Positions 25,124 to 34,650 of a DNA stretch of 64,000 nt are shown here, one piece after another. The notes beneath the pieces are model-generated. The model was not told the origin of the DNA, did no database searches, and saw only the letters and a list, made by a program, of their open reading frames with translations. Each line of letters starts with the position of its first letter. Position 1 is the first letter of the stretch. The position numbers were made by a program, and so were the translations under genes. Source of the DNA: Microbacterium pygmaeum (GTDB lineage Bacteria > Actinomycetota > Actinomycetes > Actinomycetales > Microbacteriaceae); assembly GCF_900100885.1 (NCBI RefSeq), contig NZ_LT629692.1, positions 3,534,001 through 3,598,000 of the forward strand, written 5' to 3'.

Positions 25124-26427
25124 CCCAGGCGCTGGTGCCGCTGCGCAAGACCCGGACCCGACCCGACGCGGTGGGCTGGCTGACGCTGTACCTGATCCTG
25201 CTGCTGTTCCTGCCCACCCGGCTGGTCCTCGGACCGCTGGGCAGCGCCGGGGCGCCGTCGCTCCTGTTCGGTCTCGGGAGCCTGCTGCTCTGGCTGCTCA
25301 TGTTCATCGGCGCCGCGCGGCGGGTCTCATCCGGCCCGCAGCCGATCCGGATCGCCCTCGGGGTGCTGCTGTTCTGCGTCGGCGTCTCGTACGTGATGGC
25401 CATGACCCGGCCGCTCAGCCCCGACGAGACCAGCCCCGCCGATGTGGCCCTGCTCGCGCTCGCGTCGTGGGCCGGCACGCTGCTGCTCACACACGACGGC
25501 ATCGACGACCGAAGCCGGCTCGAGACCCTCATCTGGCGCTTCGCGGTCTGCGGCGGACTCATCGCCGCGCTGGGCCTGTTCCAGATCGCCACGCGCCAGC
25601 TGTGGGTCGACCAGCTGTCGATCCCGGGCCTGTCCGGCGAGCCGGTGTACACGCTCGGCTCGCGCGGCGGCTACCCACGCCCGCCGGGCACGGCGACGCA
25701 TCCCATCGAGTACGGCGTGATCCTGGCCATGCTGCTGCCGATCGCGCTGTACGTCGGCTTCGCGCAGACCCACCGCGGACCGGTCGTGCGGTGGCTCCCC
25801 GCGGCGGCGATCGGCGCCATCATTCCGCTGACCTCGTCGCGCTCGGCCTATCTCGGCGCTGCGATCGCGCTCGTGATCTGCATGGTGGGGTGGACGCGGG
25901 CTCGACGGCTCCGCGTCACCGGGCTGGTGGCGGCAGGCCTCCTGGCGATGCTGGTGCTGACGCCGAACTTCGTGAACTCCATCGCGGGACTGTTCACCGG
26001 GGCGGGCGATGATCCGAGCATCACCTCCCGGACCGACGGCTTCGCCGTGGCGGGGAACTTCATCGCGCAGAACCCCTGGTTCGGACGGGGGCTGGGCACC
26101 TTCCTGCCGAAGTACCGGATCTTCGACAACCAGTACCTCCTGCTCCTGGTGACGATCGGCATCGTCGGCACGCTCGCGTTCCTCGCACTGGGGGTCACTG
26201 CCGCCGTCACGATGTTCCGGCTGCGGACGCGCCTGCGCGACGAGGCGTCCCGCGATCTTGCGATGGCGCTGGCAGCGGCGATCTGCGCAGGGTTCGCCTG
26301 TCTCTTCATGTTCGACGCGTTCGCCTTCCCCATGACGATGGGCACGCTGTTCCTGATCCTCGGCATGGCGGGCGCGCTGCGCCGGATCGAGGCCGCCAGG
26401 GCCGGGCTGGCTGCGCTGCTGCGATGA
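25120..26427 (+). CDS. Wzy-like O-antigen polymerase/ligase family protein
   Basis: This is a 435-residue integral membrane protein with about ten TM helices. It has the family's large periplasmic-side loop (about 165-205, with GSRGGYPRPPGTATHP) and a second loop with FGRGLGTFLPKY near residue 325. It would link lipid-carried repeat units into polymer outside the membrane. It starts with TTG, overlapping the preceding stop. Its own stop overlaps the next glycosyltransferase. Confidence 0.85.
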   Translation: MTQALVPLRKTRTRPDAVGWLTLYLILLLFLPTRLVLGPLGSAGAPSLLFGLGSLLLWLLMFIGAARRVSSGPQPIRIALGVLLFCVGVSYVMAMTRPLSPDETSPADVALLALASWAGTLLLTHDGIDDRSRLETLIWRFAVCGGLIAALGLFQIATRQLWVDQLSIPGLSGEPVYTLGSRGGYPRPPGTATHPIEYGVILAMLLPIALYVGFAQTHRGPVVRWLPAAAIGAIIPLTSSRSAYLGAAIALVICMVGWTRARRLRVTGLVAAGLLAMLVLTPNFVNSIAGLFTGAGDDPSITSRTDGFAVAGNFIAQNPWFGRGLGTFLPKYRIFDNQYLLLLVTIGIVGTLAFLALGVTAAVTMFRLRTRLRDEASRDLAMALAAAICAGFACLFMFDAFAFPMTMGTLFLILGMAGALRRIEAARAGLAALLR

Positions 26428-27332
26428 CCGAACCCACCGTCGACATCGCGGCAGTCATCGTGACCTTCAACAGCGAGGCCCACATCGCGGGCATGCTCGA
26501 CAGCATCCCGGCGGCGATGGGCGACCTGTCCTGGTCGGTCGTCGTCGTGGACAACGGCTCGACCGATCGCACGATCGAGGTCCTCGAGTCCCGTGCGGAC
26601 TGCACCGTCGTCCGCTCCAGCAACGACGGCTATGCGGCCGGGATGAACCGAGCGGTCCGCCACTCGCCGGAAGCGTCGGCGATCCTCATCCTGAACCCCG
26701 ATGCCGTGCTGGATCCGGGTTCGGTGCCGACGATGCTCGCCGTGCTGCGCAGACCCGGCACCGCCGTCGTCGCGCCGCGCGTGCGCGAGGCGGACGGCAG
26801 CCTCTCCCCGACGCTTCGCCGCGGCCCGACGATGGGGCGGGTGGGCGGGTTGAGCTTCACCGGCTGGGCGGTGTTCACGGAGCGCATCGAGGACCCGTCG
26901 GCGTACGAGACCGAGCACGAAGTGGAGTGGGCGGTGGGGGCGATCCTGCTCGTGGACAGCGCGCGCTATGCCGCGCTCGGCGGGATGGACGAGTCGTACT
27001 TTCTCTACTCCGAGGAGACCGACTTCAGCCTCCGCGCCAAGGATGCGGGGTGGTCGACCGTGTACACGCCCGCGGCCGGCGCGATGCACATCGGGGGCGG
27101 GTCCGGTGAGAGCGCGACGACCCACACGATGAAGATCCTCAACCGGGTGCGGCTGTACCGCCGTCGAACGGGCACGCTCCGCGCGTCGGTCTACTTCGGC
27201 CTGACCGTCGCGACCGAGATCCGGCGGGCCCTTCTCGGCCACGACAAGTCCTGGCCGACCGTCCGCGCGCTGGTGCGCCCGACACGTCGACCGCCGCTGC
27301 TCGGGGCGAGCGACGCGCTCCTGCCGCGATGA
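26424..27332 (+). CDS. Family 2 glycosyltransferase, rhamnosyltransferase-like
   Basis: This is a 302-residue GT2 enzyme with AAVIVTFNSEAHIAGMLDSI, VVDNGSTDRT, a LNPDAVLDPG metal site near residue 92, and FLYSEETDFSLRAKDAGW near 194. The arrangement is typical of WbbL-type rhamnosyltransferases, though the donor sugar cannot be told from sequence. It is coupled to the polymerase gene by a 4-bp overlap. Confidence 0.87.
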   Translation: MTEPTVDIAAVIVTFNSEAHIAGMLDSIPAAMGDLSWSVVVVDNGSTDRTIEVLESRADCTVVRSSNDGYAAGMNRAVRHSPEASAILILNPDAVLDPGSVPTMLAVLRRPGTAVVAPRVREADGSLSPTLRRGPTMGRVGGLSFTGWAVFTERIEDPSAYETEHEVEWAVGAILLVDSARYAALGGMDESYFLYSEETDFSLRAKDAGWSTVYTPAAGAMHIGGGSGESATTHTMKILNRVRLYRRRTGTLRASVYFGLTVATEIRRALLGHDKSWPTVRALVRPTRRPPLLGASDALLPR

Positions 27333-27354
27333 GCACGCGGGGAGGCTGCCGACG

Positions 27355-28581
27355 ATGAAGGTCGTGATGATCGCGCCGGCGTGCGACGGAGAAGACATCG
27401 GCGAGGCGTGGGTGGCGTTCCAGTGGGCCAGGATGCTGGCGGAGCAGACCGACCTCACCCTCCTGACGACCTACAAGCGGGGTCACACCCCGTCAGCGCT
27501 GCAGCTGCCGGGTGTCCGGGTGATCGAGGCGGAGGAGCCGCCCGGGGTGCACCGATTCGAGCGCCTGAACAGCCTGATGCAGCCCGGCTACGTTCCGTTC
27601 TTCCTTCGCGCCCGCCGCTGGTTGCGCCGCCGGCTGGCCGAGGGCGAGCGGTTCGACGTCGCCCACCAGGTCGTGCCGGTGGCGATGCGCTACGCCTCGC
27701 CCGCAGCCGGACTCGGCATCCCGCTGCTCCTCGGTCCGGTGGGCGGCAGCCTGGAGTCTCCTGCGGCCTTCGCGCAGGAGGAGGGCTCGACGCCGTGGTG
27801 GCAGCGGTTGCGCGCGCTGGATGCCTGGCGCATCAGGCACGACCCGCTTCTTCGCCGCACGTACGAGTCCGCCGCCTGCGTGATCGGCGTCGCGCCGTAC
27901 GTCGGCGAGTTCCTGAGCGGGCTCCGGCTGCAGCGATTCGAGATCATGAGCGAGACGGCCGTCCTCGAACTCCCTGCCCCGATCGATCGATCCGACAGGG
28001 CGGGCCCGGTTCGCCTGCTCTGGGTCGGACGGATCGTGCGCACCAAGGGGCTGCGCGACGTGATCACCGCCCTCTCGCTCGTACCCGACCTGGACGTGGT
28101 CCTCGACGTGATCGGCGAGGGCAACGATCGGGCGGCCTGCGAGGCGCTGGCGGCCGAGCTCGGCGTCGCGGAGCGCGTCGTGTTCCACGGCAAGGTCCCG
28201 CGGGAGGAGGTCGACGGGTTCTATGAGCGCGCGGACGTCTTCGCCTTCCCGAGCTATCGGGAGCCCGGCGGCAACGTGACGCTCGAGGCGATGGCCCACA
28301 GCCTTCCGGTGATCGTCTGCCGTCGCGGCGGTCCCGGCGCGAACGTCGACGATTCGTGCGCGTTCCGGCTGGAGTCCGACTCCCCCGCCCAGCTCGCCGC
28401 CGACTGCGCGGCGGCCGTCCGCGCGCTGGTCGAGGATCCCGAGCTGCGGCAGCGGATGGGTCGCGCCGCCCACGCGCTGGTGGAGAGCAGCCACCTGTGG
28501 ACGCATCGCGTGCAGCGCGTCATGCGGATCTACGACGAGATCGCGGCGCAGCCGCGCGCCGGGTCATCCCACCCGGAGTGA
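27355..28581 (+). CDS. Family 4 glycosyltransferase
   Basis: This is a 408-residue GT-B-fold enzyme. The N-terminal acceptor domain includes LLLGPVGGSLESP. The C-terminal donor domain has LLWVGRIVRTKGLRDVI, VLDVIGEG and the EX7E motif within FPSYREPGGNVTLEAMAHS. It would extend the lipid-linked oligosaccharide in the cytoplasm. It starts 22 bp after the previous gene and is the last gene of the plus-strand wing. Its end overlaps the convergent asparagine-synthase-like gene by 18 bp. Confidence 0.88.
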   Translation: MKVVMIAPACDGEDIGEAWVAFQWARMLAEQTDLTLLTTYKRGHTPSALQLPGVRVIEAEEPPGVHRFERLNSLMQPGYVPFFLRARRWLRRRLAEGERFDVAHQVVPVAMRYASPAAGLGIPLLLGPVGGSLESPAAFAQEEGSTPWWQRLRALDAWRIRHDPLLRRTYESAACVIGVAPYVGEFLSGLRLQRFEIMSETAVLELPAPIDRSDRAGPVRLLWVGRIVRTKGLRDVITALSLVPDLDVVLDVIGEGNDRAACEALAAELGVAERVVFHGKVPREEVDGFYERADVFAFPSYREPGGNVTLEAMAHSLPVIVCRRGGPGANVDDSCAFRLESDSPAQLAADCAAAVRALVEDPELRQRMGRAAHALVESSHLWTHRVQRVMRIYDEIAAQPRAGSSHPE

Positions 28582-30330
28582 TCCCTGCGCGCTCGACAGC
28601 GAGGCCGGCTCGCTCGATGAGGCCACGACGAGATTCGTGACGAAGGCGACGGAACTGGGTCGCGGATCGACGCGCGCGTTCAGCACGTCCTGGACCCAGT
28701 CGCCGCGGACGAAGTCGAGGTCGCCCAGCGGGCGGAGGATCTCCGGGTGCTGACGCCAGTGCGCGACGACCTTCGCCGCCAGGATCGTTCCGCCGGCCGG
28801 TGGGCGATTGCCGCGCCGCAGACGCTGCACTGCTTTGCGAGCGGCCCTTCGACCGGTGCGCGCCACATCCAGGACGGGTTGCCACGCTCCGGGATCCGCG
28901 TAGGTCGAGGGGGCAGGGCGTCCGTCCAGCGGCATCACCCCGAGCTCTGGGTCCAGTTCCATCTGCAGCGCACCGAGGAATCTCGCGTGCGCCTTGTCCT
29001 GGGGTCGGAGGCGGGCCGCGATGTCCAGGAACGCGGCGTCGAGCATCGGGTTGACGATGGTGCGCTGATCGGAGACGGCGATGTCCGTGGCGCCCGCCCA
29101 TCGTTGCATGCGGTTTCCGGCATACAACTCGTCCGCCGCGCGGAACCATTCCTCGCCACCCGCCTCGAGCGCCGCGTACACCTCGTCGTTCGCGACAGCG
29201 CGCGCCCAGGCGCTGAACTCGTGCGTGAGCAGACCGGGCTCCACGGCCTCGTTCACGAACATCCGCCACGAGGCCAGTTCCTCCGCGTCGCCGCGGCTGT
29301 ACGCGCGGTCGCGGATCCGGCCGACGTAGTAGAAGCCGCGCGCCATCTCGCCGCCGAGCCCCGAGATGCGCACACCCTGGTCGAAGTCGCGCTCCGCGAT
29401 CCGCTGCGCGGCGAGCGCGACCGGGTCGGCCATCGCATCCAGGCGGATCGCGTCCGCCCGGCACAGCTCCCAGGCGACCGCGGGGCTGACCGTGCCGACG
29501 TCTGCGAGCCCGTGCACGGTGTGGCGGATGCCGTAGCGCTCCGCGATCACGCGGGCGCGCGCCACATCGCCCGACCCTGGGACCTCCAGCGTCATCGCCC
29601 GAAGACCCCGGCGGCGCCGCGCCGGGATGGCGCTCAGCAGGAGCCGCGAATCCATCCCTCCGGTCAGCTGCAGCACCGCGTCGGGGTGGTCGTCCAGCAG
29701 GGCGTTCAGCGACACCCGCAGCACATCGGCGGCCCGCCGGACGGCGTCGTCCATGTCGATCGGATCTCCCGCCGGCTCGCGCGACCGGCGCACATGAACG
29801 CCGGCCGCGTCGAGCCGGGCGCTCGCACCCGGCTCGAGTTTGCGGATCCCCTCGAAGAGGGTCCGCTGCCCCAGCTGCCAGCCGAGCAGCGACTGGACGC
29901 CGATCGCCGTCCGATCCAGCGGCGCTGATGCGGCCCATCCCGCGTGCAGGGCGGAGCTGGACATCACCGGTCCTTCCGCACGGCAGGGCGCGGAATGGAA
30001 CAGGTGCTGGAATCCCAGTGAGTCCGCCACCATCGACACTCCGCCGGGTTCGGCGCCGACCGCGCCGAACGGCGGCAGCAGCCCGGCGAGCGAGCCCGGG
30101 TCGGTGCGCAGCAGTGCGGCGATCTCGCCCTCGTCCACCGAACCGCCGGCTCGCCGGTGCACCCGCGACACGACGAACACCGGCCACTGCTCGGACGCGG
30201 CGCGGAGCCCCCAGTGGTCCATCGTCACCGCACCGCAGCGCACGCGCGTCGCGCCTGCCGCGGGGCGGTCGCCCGGCGACGCGGCATCCGTCCGGCGCGC
30301 GAGGAAGCCGGCGAGGGCAGCGGGGTTCAT
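28564..30330 (-). CDS. Asparagine synthase-like amidotransferase
   Basis: This is a 588-residue protein related to asparagine synthetase B. The N-terminal part (about 1-170) is a degenerate glutaminase domain starting MNPAALAGFL; it lacks the Cys2 nucleophile, so glutamine hydrolysis is unlikely. The synthetase half has the ATP-pyrophosphatase loop LTGGMDSRLLL at 222-232 (the usual SGGXDS with Thr first) and conserved helices downstream. Homologues occur in polysaccharide and exosortase-A-type loci. It is the last gene of the 13-gene operon and overlaps the ACP gene. It may form an amide or another adenylated bond on an ACP-bound or sugar substrate (inference). Confidence 0.78.
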   Translation of the reverse strand: MNPAALAGFLARRTDAASPGDRPAAGATRVRCGAVTMDHWGLRAASEQWPVFVVSRVHRRAGGSVDEGEIAALLRTDPGSLAGLLPPFGAVGAEPGGVSMVADSLGFQHLFHSAPCRAEGPVMSSSALHAGWAASAPLDRTAIGVQSLLGWQLGQRTLFEGIRKLEPGASARLDAAGVHVRRSREPAGDPIDMDDAVRRAADVLRVSLNALLDDHPDAVLQLTGGMDSRLLLSAIPARRRRGLRAMTLEVPGSGDVARARVIAERYGIRHTVHGLADVGTVSPAVAWELCRADAIRLDAMADPVALAAQRIAERDFDQGVRISGLGGEMARGFYYVGRIRDRAYSRGDAEELASWRMFVNEAVEPGLLTHEFSAWARAVANDEVYAALEAGGEEWFRAADELYAGNRMQRWAGATDIAVSDQRTIVNPMLDAAFLDIAARLRPQDKAHARFLGALQMELDPELGVMPLDGRPAPSTYADPGAWQPVLDVARTGRRAARKAVQRLRRGNRPPAGGTILAAKVVAHWRQHPEILRPLGDLDFVRGDWVQDVLNARVDPRPSSVAFVTNLVVASSSEPASLSSAQGSLRVG

Positions 30331-30590
30331 CTCACGGCGGACGCGAGCTTCGCGTCGACGAAATCGCTCAGCGTGCCGACGGTGTCGAACAGCTCCGCGC
30401 CGAACTCGTCGTCGTCGATGGTGATGTCGAAGCGCTCCTCGATCGCGGCCACCAGGGCGACCACCCCGAACGAGTCCAATTCGGGAAGCGCGCCGAACAG
30501 CGCGGTGTCGGGGGCGAGCTCGCCCGGCGACTGCGAGAGCTCGAGGCTCTCGATCAGCACGGTGCGGACGGCATCGAGGTTGTCGTTCAT
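30327..30590 (-). CDS. Acyl carrier protein
   Basis: This is an 87-residue acidic four-helix carrier protein with the phosphopantetheine site DSFG (Ser40). It would carry an aminoacyl or acyl thioester made by the adjacent AMP-ligase. It lies 15 bp after the decarboxylase gene, and its stop overlaps the asparagine-synthase-like gene. Activation by AcpS (14380-14787) is plausible. Confidence 0.9.
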   Translation of the reverse strand: MNDNLDAVRTVLIESLELSQSPGELAPDTALFGALPELDSFGVVALVAAIEERFDITIDDDEFGAELFDTVGTLSDFVDAKLASAVR

Positions 30591-30605
30591 CGGGTCTCCT
30601 TGATC

Positions 30606-31832
30606 TCAGACGAGGACTTCGGCGGGGGCGGCGTGCCCCAGGAAGGCGGTCGGGCTGGCGGTGAGGCCGTAGGCGCCGGCCTGGAAGATGACGATCAGAT
30701 CATCGACGTCGGCATCCGGCAGGGCGAGGTCGTCGCCGAGCAGGTCGAGCGGGGTGCACAGGCATCCGACCACCGTCACCGCATCGTCCGGGTCCGCGTC
30801 GACGCGATTGCCGACGACCAGCGGATAGTTGCGACGGATCGCCTGGCCGAAATTGCCGGATGCCGCGAGCTGATGGTGCATGCCGCCGTCGACGACCAGG
30901 TACGTCCGTCCGCGCGAGAGCTTCCGGTCGAGCACGCGGGTCACGTACACGCCGCATTCGCCGACGAGGTAGCGCCCCAGCTCCAGCACCGGTGTGGCGT
31001 CGGGGAAGCGCTCGGCGATCGGTCCATGGACCAGTTCCCGGAGCCCCTCGGCGACGGCGCCCAGATCGAGCGGCTGATCCTTCTCCGTGTACGGGATGCC
31101 GAACCCGCCGCCCAGGTTGAGGTAGCGCATCGGCCGTGGGAGGTGCACGGCGAGCGTGCTGACGAGGTCGACGGTGCGCCGCTGCGACTCGGCGATGATC
31201 CCGGCGTTGAGGTTCTGCGAGCCGGCGAAGACGTGGAAGCCGAGCACGTCCACCCCGGCAGCGGCGATGCCGCGCAGGACTGCCGGCACCTCTTCCGAGT
31301 CGATCCCGAACTGCTGCGGGCCGCCACCCATCCGCATGCCCGACCCCTTGACGGCGAAGTCCGGGTTGACGCGCACGGCGATCGTCGGGGTGAGCCCGAG
31401 CTCGTCGCCCGCGGCGATGACGCGACGAAGCTCCGTGGTCGACTCGATCTCGATGAGCACACCGGCCGCGACCGCCTGGCGGATCTCGGCGGGGGTCTTG
31501 CCGGGTCCGGCGAAACTGATGCGGTCGGGACGGATGCCGGTGTCCAGCGCGACCTGCATCTCCAGGCCCGAGGCCACATCGATCCGGTCCACCCGCCGGG
31601 CCATATGCTGCACGAGCGCCGGCATCGGGTTCGCCTTCATCGCGAAGCTGAGGTCGATGCGCGACGGAAGCGTGTTGCGGAGCGCGTCGATCCTGTTGTC
31701 GAGCACACCCCTGTCATACGCGAAGAACGGCGTCGAGCCGACCCGGGCGGCCAGCCGGCTGAGCGGCATGCCCCCGACTCGCAGCTCGCCGTCCCGCGTG
31801 CCGAACGCGGCCAGGTGCTGGTGGGCCATCAT
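30606..31832 (-). CDS. PLP-dependent decarboxylase, DapDC/BtrK-like
   Basis: This is a 408-residue fold-III (alanine-racemase-like barrel) PLP decarboxylase. The PLP lysine is Lys66 in SFAMKANPMPALV. The phosphate-binding GGGFGIPY lies near residue 236, and the catalytic Cys region is VVGCLCTPLDLL near 350. This architecture is shared with diaminopimelate/ornithine decarboxylases and with BtrK, which decarboxylates an ACP-bound glutamyl group. It resembles the decarboxylases found in exosortase-A polysaccharide loci. The neighbouring ACP and AMP-ligase favour an ACP-tethered substrate. The start ATGATG overlaps the ligase stop. Confidence 0.85.
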   Translation of the reverse strand: MMAHQHLAAFGTRDGELRVGGMPLSRLAARVGSTPFFAYDRGVLDNRIDALRNTLPSRIDLSFAMKANPMPALVQHMARRVDRIDVASGLEMQVALDTGIRPDRISFAGPGKTPAEIRQAVAAGVLIEIESTTELRRVIAAGDELGLTPTIAVRVNPDFAVKGSGMRMGGGPQQFGIDSEEVPAVLRGIAAAGVDVLGFHVFAGSQNLNAGIIAESQRRTVDLVSTLAVHLPRPMRYLNLGGGFGIPYTEKDQPLDLGAVAEGLRELVHGPIAERFPDATPVLELGRYLVGECGVYVTRVLDRKLSRGRTYLVVDGGMHHQLAASGNFGQAIRRNYPLVVGNRVDADPDDAVTVVGCLCTPLDLLGDDLALPDADVDDLIVIFQAGAYGLTASPTAFLGHAAPAEVLV

Positions 31833-33403
31833 GCGGCCACCTCCGATTTCAGCAGCGCGCGGTCGAACTTGCCGTTGGGCGAGCGCGGCAGCTCCCCGCG
31901 GACCTCGATGCGCGCGGGGACCATGTACAGCGGCAGGAGCCGGCGCAGCGCTGCGATCAGCGCTGCGACGTCGAGTTCGGGCTGCACGGGGCTGGCGATC
32001 AGCAGGATGCGCTGCCCCAGCGCGGCATCGGCGACCCCGAGGGCGACCGCGTCGCGGACGAGGCCGGTGCTGTACGCGGCCTCTTCGATCTCGGTGGGAC
32101 TGACCCGGTAGCCCGAGGTCTTGATCATGTCGTCGGAGCGACCGACGAAGAAGAGGAACCCCTCCTCGTCCGCGACGACGGTGTCGCCAGACCACACCGC
32201 CAGCTCGGGCGCACGCCAATCCTGGCCGGCGTGCGTCACCGGCCGGAACCGCTCTGCGGTGCGCGCCGGGTCGTTCCAGTACCCGAGGGCGACGAGCGCG
32301 CCGCGGTGGACCAGTTCTCCCGGCTCGCCTGGCCCGCAGGGCGTGCCGTCCGGCCGCAGCACGAGGATCTCGGCGTTCGGGATCGCCTTGCCGATCGAGT
32401 CGGGGCGCCGGTCCACCTCGGCGGGGTCGAGGTAGGTCGAGCGGAAGGCCTCCGTCAGCCCGTACATCAGGTACGGGTCCGCCACGGTGAAGGTGGCGCG
32501 CAGGCGATCGAGGGTGGGTCGCGGCATCCGTCCCCCGGTGTTGGCGAAGTACCGCAGCCTCCGCGCGGCCTCCTCGGGCCAGGGCACGTCGGCCAGCTGC
32601 AGCCAGAGCGGCGGCACCGCCGTGAGCCCGGTCACGCCGTGCCGCGCGCAGAGCGCGGGAACCTCGCGCGGCAGCAGGTAGTTCAGCAGGATCACATGCG
32701 CCCCCACGCAGAACGCCGTGGTGATCTGGCTCAGGCCGGCGTCGAAGCTCAGCGGCAGGGCGCTGAGGATCACGTCATCGCTCGTGTTGTGCAGGTAGGT
32801 GCTGACGCTCTCGGCGCCGACGAGGAGGTTGCGGTGGCTGAGCACCACGCCTTTGGGCTTGCCGGTGCTCCCCGAGGTGTACAGGATGGCCGCGGGGTCG
32901 ACGTCGATCGCCGCCGGCTCGCCGAGTCCGCCGTTGGGCGCGGATGCCGCCCGCCAGGCGTGCAGCCCGTAAGGGACGTCCTGCCTCGCAACCCCTGCGC
33001 ACTCGCCCACCACGACCACGTGCTCGATCCGGGCCTGCCGCAGCAGGTCGGCGAGCTGGCGGAGCCGGTCGGCCGTCGTCACCAGGATGCGCGCGCCGCT
33101 GTCGCCGAGGATGTGCTCGACCTGTGCGGGCTTGAGCACGGAGTTGACCGGCACGAAGATCCCGCCGGCCGCGGACACCGCGAACATCGCGACGACCGTC
33201 TCGATGCGCTTCTCGAGGAGGATCGCCACCCGGTCGCCTCTGCGAAGCCCCAGTTCCCGAAGATGCCCGGCGACGGATGCCACGGCCGCCGCGACCTCTG
33301 AGTAGGTCGCGGTCTCGTTCTTGTACGTGAGGGCGGGCGCGTCGGGGAGCCGCTGCGCGGACTGCGTGAGCAGGTGGTGGAGATTCGAGCGGATGCCGGT
33401 CAC
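31829..33403 (-). CDS. AMP-forming acyl/aminoacyl ligase, exosortase-A-associated type
   Basis: This is a 524-residue ANL-superfamily adenylating enzyme. The P-loop is ILYTSGSTGKPKGVVLSH near residue 186; YGLTEAFRST, the SGD hinge-proximal motif, GRSDDMIKTSGYRVSP and the C-terminal catalytic Lys in PNGKFDR follow. It should activate a carboxylate (perhaps an amino acid) with ATP and load it on the adjacent ACP. I chose the GTG at 33403 because it overlaps the stop of the upstream glycosyltransferase (GTGA). A much longer in-frame extension would lie wholly inside that gene. Confidence 0.87.
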   Translation of the reverse strand: MTGIRSNLHHLLTQSAQRLPDAPALTYKNETATYSEVAAAVASVAGHLRELGLRRGDRVAILLEKRIETVVAMFAVSAAGGIFVPVNSVLKPAQVEHILGDSGARILVTTADRLRQLADLLRQARIEHVVVVGECAGVARQDVPYGLHAWRAASAPNGGLGEPAAIDVDPAAILYTSGSTGKPKGVVLSHRNLLVGAESVSTYLHNTSDDVILSALPLSFDAGLSQITTAFCVGAHVILLNYLLPREVPALCARHGVTGLTAVPPLWLQLADVPWPEEAARRLRYFANTGGRMPRPTLDRLRATFTVADPYLMYGLTEAFRSTYLDPAEVDRRPDSIGKAIPNAEILVLRPDGTPCGPGEPGELVHRGALVALGYWNDPARTAERFRPVTHAGQDWRAPELAVWSGDTVVADEEGFLFFVGRSDDMIKTSGYRVSPTEIEEAAYSTGLVRDAVALGVADAALGQRILLIASPVQPELDVAALIAALRRLLPLYMVPARIEVRGELPRSPNGKFDRALLKSEVAA

Positions 33404-34650
33404 GACCCGTACACCTCGTCCTCCACGATCCGCACGACCGCGTCGCCGGTCGGCTGCCACGACCGTCCGCCCGCCGAGGCGGCGGCAGCGATCGCGTTCG
33501 CCTCGCGGTCCGGTGCGGTCACGACTGCGGCGAGGGCGCCCGCAAGTGCGCCGGCGGTCGGCTCGGCCCAGCGGACGAGCGGGTTGGGCAGCACCGCGTG
33601 CGCCAGCGGCATGTCGTTCACGACCGGGATGTTGCCGGCCGCGAGCATCTCCTCGGCGACGAGGGTGATGTTGGTGAACGACATGGCGAGCCCGGCGATC
33701 GTCCTGCCGTACAGCTCGTTCAGCTCGTCGGTCGACAGGCGGCCGTGGAAGGTGTGCGGCACGTCGAATCCGCGGGGCGGTGCGCCATAGATGTGGATCT
33801 CCTGCTCCGGGTGCGCGCGGTGGAACAGGGTGAGCGCGACGCGCGCGAGCTGGTAGCCGCGACGGGCGTAATCGGGACGACAGTAGAAGACGATCCCGTG
33901 CCGGGCCGGCTGCGGCGAAGGCAGGCGGTACGCCGACGAGTCGCATCCGAACGGCACGACGTCCGAGTGCAGGCCGGTCTCCTCCCGGATCATCCCGTCG
34001 AGCATCTCGCCCAGCGCGATGCGCCGGAACGGCAGGCGGTAGGTCATCGCGGCGAATTCGTGCTCGGCACCGTGGCCGTAGAAGTGCGGCTCGTAGTCCT
34101 GGATGAAGTACAGCCGCCGCATCGGCGTCCGGCCGTAGCGGACGATGAGATGGGCCGACTCCCAGCCCGAGGCCACGACCGCGTCCAGGTCGCGGATGCC
34201 GTCAGCCACGTCCCGCACCTCCGCCCGCAGTGCGGGCCAGTGACGCCGGACGACCTCCTGCAGCGCAATGGCGTCCATCCCGTGACGGTCGGAGAAGTAG
34301 AGGACGCACCGGTGCCCCTGCGCTTCGAGCGCCTCGACCATCCGGAACAGGGTGGTGTGCCCGCCTGAGCCTGGAGCCGGCGCCGTGCAGACCCATCCGA
34401 TGGTGAGCGGATCGCCGCGGACGGGACGCTCCTGCGGGACGGGGAGGTCGTCCGGCACCTCGGCCAGGATGTCCTCGTCGGCGATCTGGAAGAAGAGGTC
34501 GGCGGCGCCGGTGTCGCGATAGGCGCGCCAGGCGAGGCGCTGGGCGACGCCGCGCGCCCCGACCTCGCGTGCGCGACGCGCCGTGGCCAGCATCCGGCTC
34601 ACGGACGCACCCACGATCGATTCAGACACCGGAGACCACCCATCGCGCAT
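33400..34650 (-). CDS. WsaF-like rhamnosyltransferase family glycosyltransferase
   Basis: This is a 416-residue GT-B enzyme resembling WsaF, a rhamnan-forming glycosyltransferase. The signatures are SGGHTTLFRMVEALEAQGH near 100-118, LYFIQDYEPHFYGHG near 185, VVPFGCDSSAY near 242, and FYCRPDYARRGYQLARVAL near 262. I prefer the ATG at 34650, preceded by AGGACG. A GTG at 34629 is also in frame and would shorten the overlap with the upstream gene from 29 to 8 bp. Confidence 0.8.
   Translation of the reverse strand: MRDGWSPVSESIVGASVSRMLATARRAREVGARGVAQRLAWRAYRDTGAADLFFQIADEDILAEVPDDLPVPQERPVRGDPLTIGWVCTAPAPGSGGHTTLFRMVEALEAQGHRCVLYFSDRHGMDAIALQEVVRRHWPALRAEVRDVADGIRDLDAVVASGWESAHLIVRYGRTPMRRLYFIQDYEPHFYGHGAEHEFAAMTYRLPFRRIALGEMLDGMIREETGLHSDVVPFGCDSSAYRLPSPQPARHGIVFYCRPDYARRGYQLARVALTLFHRAHPEQEIHIYGAPPRGFDVPHTFHGRLSTDELNELYGRTIAGLAMSFTNITLVAEEMLAAGNIPVVNDMPLAHAVLPNPLVRWAEPTAGALAGALAAVVTAPDREANAIAAAASAGGRSWQPTGDAVVRIVEDEVYGS

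Noticed and set aside
28564..33403. Complete exosortase/PEP-CTERM system
   Set aside because: Only the ligase, decarboxylase, ACP and amidotransferase types are present; no exosortase or PEP-CTERM protein is seen in the window.
31833..33946. N-terminal extension of the AMP-ligase to 33946
   Set aside because: The extra residues lie wholly inside the upstream glycosyltransferase gene; the GTG at 33403 with a GTGA overlap gives the normal length.
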